A stretch of 64,000 nt of DNA from Kitasatospora aureofaciens (GTDB lineage: Bacteria > Actinomycetota > Actinomycetes > Streptomycetales > Streptomycetaceae), in NCBI GenBank assembly GCA_000720845.1, contig JODU01000021.1, positions 62,001-126,000 on the forward strand, read 5' to 3'. Shown here one piece after another: positions 62,771-64,000 of this stretch. A program made the position numbers and the translations under genes. Below the pieces are notes generated by a model. It did not search any database, had not been told where the DNA came from, and was given only the letters and a program-made list of their open reading frames with translations. The stretch's first letter is position 1. Every line of letters begins with the position of its first letter.

Positions 62771-64000
62771 CTACGGCACCCGCGCCGCCGGACCTGATTC
62801 GGGAACGCCGTCCGTCACCCGGCGGGTGACGAAGTGCAGATCGAGGATGGCGGCACGGGCGGGTGCCGGCCGGGGTTCCGTCCGCGGCACGGGAGACGTA
62901 CGGCGTTCGGCCGCCGACGGCACGGGGCCCGGGGCGGAGCCGCCGTCCGCCTTCCGGTCCAGCCACAGCCGCCGTCGGGCGTAGGCGGGCGCGGGCAGCG
63001 GCTCGCGCACCGGTACGCCCGCCGGACGCTCGGCCGGGTCGAGGGCTGAGGCGACGAGGTGGGCGTTGGTACCGCCCAGACCGAAGGAACTGACCCCCGC
63101 CACCCGGCGCGCGGGCGGCGCCGTCCACGCCTCGGCCTCGGTCACGGGCCGGAACGGCGAGCGGGCGAAGTCGAAGCGCGGGTTGGGCGTGTCGCAGAAC
63201 AGCGTGGGCGGCACCACCCCGTGCTCCAGGCTCAGCGCGACCTTGATCAGACCCGCCACGCCGGCCGCGTTCAGCAGATGACCGACGTTGGCCTTCAGAC
63301 TGCCGATGCCGCAGCGGCCGTACGACTCCTCGGCGCCCGCGAAGGCGTCGGTGAGCGCCTTGAGTTCCATCGGGTCGCCGATCCGGGTGGCGGTCCCGTG
63401 CGCCTCCACCAGTCCTATCTCCTCCGCCCGGCGCCCGGCCGCGGCCAGGGCCCTGCGGACGACGTCGGTCTGCGCGACCGGGTTCGGCGTGGTCGTGCCC
63501 ATGGTGTGGCCGTCGTTGTTCACGGCGACCGCCTCGATCACCGCGTGCACGCGGTCGCCGTCGCGCAGGGCGGCCGCCAGCGGTTTCAGCAGGACGGCAC
63601 CGCAGCCCTCCCCCGGCACGATGCCGTCGGCCCGCTCGTCGAAGGGACGGCAGCGGCCGGTGGGCGACAGCACGCGGGCCGCACTGAACTCCAGGTAGGG
63701 CCGCTCGTCCAGCAGGATCTCCACCCCGCCGGCCAGGGCCAGTTCCGTCTCCCCGGACAGCACGCTGCGGCACGCCAGCTGCACACTCACCAGGGAGGAC
63801 GAACAGGCGCTGTCCACCACGAGGCCGGGGCCCCGGAAGTCGAAGCGGTGGGCCACCTGGGCGGCCAGGAAGTTCTGGTCGGACTGGAGGACGTCGGGGC
63901 GCAGCGGCGCGCGCAGCGGGTAGGAGGAGATCCGCCCGCCGACGAAGACGCCCACGTCCCGGCCGCGCAGTTCCTCGCCCCGGTAGCCGGCGTCGGCCAG
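62771..64000 (-). CDS. C-terminal part of a second trans-AT PKS, ending in a ketosynthase
   Basis: 410 codons are in the window; the N-terminus lies beyond 64000. Most is a KS domain: the nucleophile in VDSACSSSLVSVQ, His in VEAHGTATRIGDP and NVGHLLNAAG, and the terminal FGLGGTNAHLVAS. After it only about 100 residues remain, Pro/Arg-rich and probably a docking tail. So the protein stops directly after a KS, and the DH-ACP-KR that opens the giant PKS probably completes that module. In leinamycin the matching protein is the hybrid LnmI. Confidence 0.92.
   Translation of the reverse strand: MADAGYRGEELRGRDVGVFVGGRISSYPLRAPLRPDVLQSDQNFLAAQVAHRFDFRGPGLVVDSACSSSLVSVQLACRSVLSGETELALAGGVEILLDERPYLEFSAARVLSPTGRCRPFDERADGIVPGEGCGAVLLKPLAAALRDGDRVHAVIEAVAVNNDGHTMGTTTPNPVAQTDVVRRALAAAGRRAEEIGLVEAHGTATRIGDPMELKALTDAFAGAEESYGRCGIGSLKANVGHLLNAAGVAGLIKVALSLEHGVVPPTLFCDTPNPRFDFARSPFRPVTEAEAWTAPPARRVAGVSSFGLGGTNAHLVASALDPAERPAGVPVREPLPAPAYARRRLWLDRKADGGSAPGPVPSAAERRTSPVPRTEPRPAPARAAILDLHFVTRRVTDGVPESGPAARVP

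Overview
The window is high-GC actinobacterial DNA, almost certainly from a Streptomyces. It has strong third-position GC bias, long antisense shadow ORFs, frequent GTG/TTG starts, tightly coupled GTGA/ATGA gene overlaps, a four-gene conservon (cvnA-D) and a GC-rich ISAzo13-type insertion sequence. No 16S or other taxonomic marker is present, so the species cannot be named.

The left third (about 1-20.7 kb) is ordinary chromosome. It holds a glutamine-synthetase-like protein paired with an amidohydrolase, a NUDIX-like protein, a six-gene Mrp Na+/H+ antiporter operon, a tRNA-Pro(GGG) with a strong terminator hairpin, an MFS exporter, small enzymes and regulators, the threonine-degrading pair tdh-kbl with a LysR gene behind it, and a conservon with a GAF-domain gene attached. 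An IS element with perfect 16-bp inverted repeats (21252-22506) sits between this core region and the next block.

From about 22.7 kb to the right edge the window is a trans-AT polyketide biosynthetic cluster of the leinamycin type. The diagnostic part is the C-terminus of a ~7020-residue PKS (28895-49957), which reads KS-ACP-ACP-DUF-SH-TE. The SH domain is a PLP-dependent C-S lyase domain that in this family releases a (per)thiol on the polyketide. The PKS is encoded in one translationally coupled operon of six genes, 51875 down to 26070: free-standing PCP, DltA-like adenylation enzyme, giant PKS, HMG-CoA-synthase homologue, donor ACP, and a decarboxylative KS with Ser replacing Cys. The last three form a beta-branching cassette. 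Trans-acting AT and ER, a second PKS ending in a KS (running off the window), a DHA2 exporter, a P450, a stand-alone C-S lyase, a methyltransferase, a hydrolase fusion, a PIG-L deacetylase and a pair of duplicated unknown proteins complete the visible part. The 5' end of the assembly line lies beyond 64000.

The likely workflow is as follows. The adenylation enzyme loads an amino acid (alanine is the best guess) on the free PCP. An upstream PKS or NRPS-PKS outside the window elongates it and hands over at its terminal KS to the DH that opens the giant PKS. The trans-AT supplies malonyl units. The HMGS cassette installs a methyl branch. DUF-SH installs sulfur and the TE releases the chain. Four intergenic copies of a 16-bp palindrome (consensus TGCnCA-N4-TGAGCA) upstream of the cluster's transcription units suggest one regulon, most simply under the Crp/Fnr protein at 22686. 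A one-base frame break within or just before a hexanucleotide repeat separates AT from ER and is the main structural anomaly.
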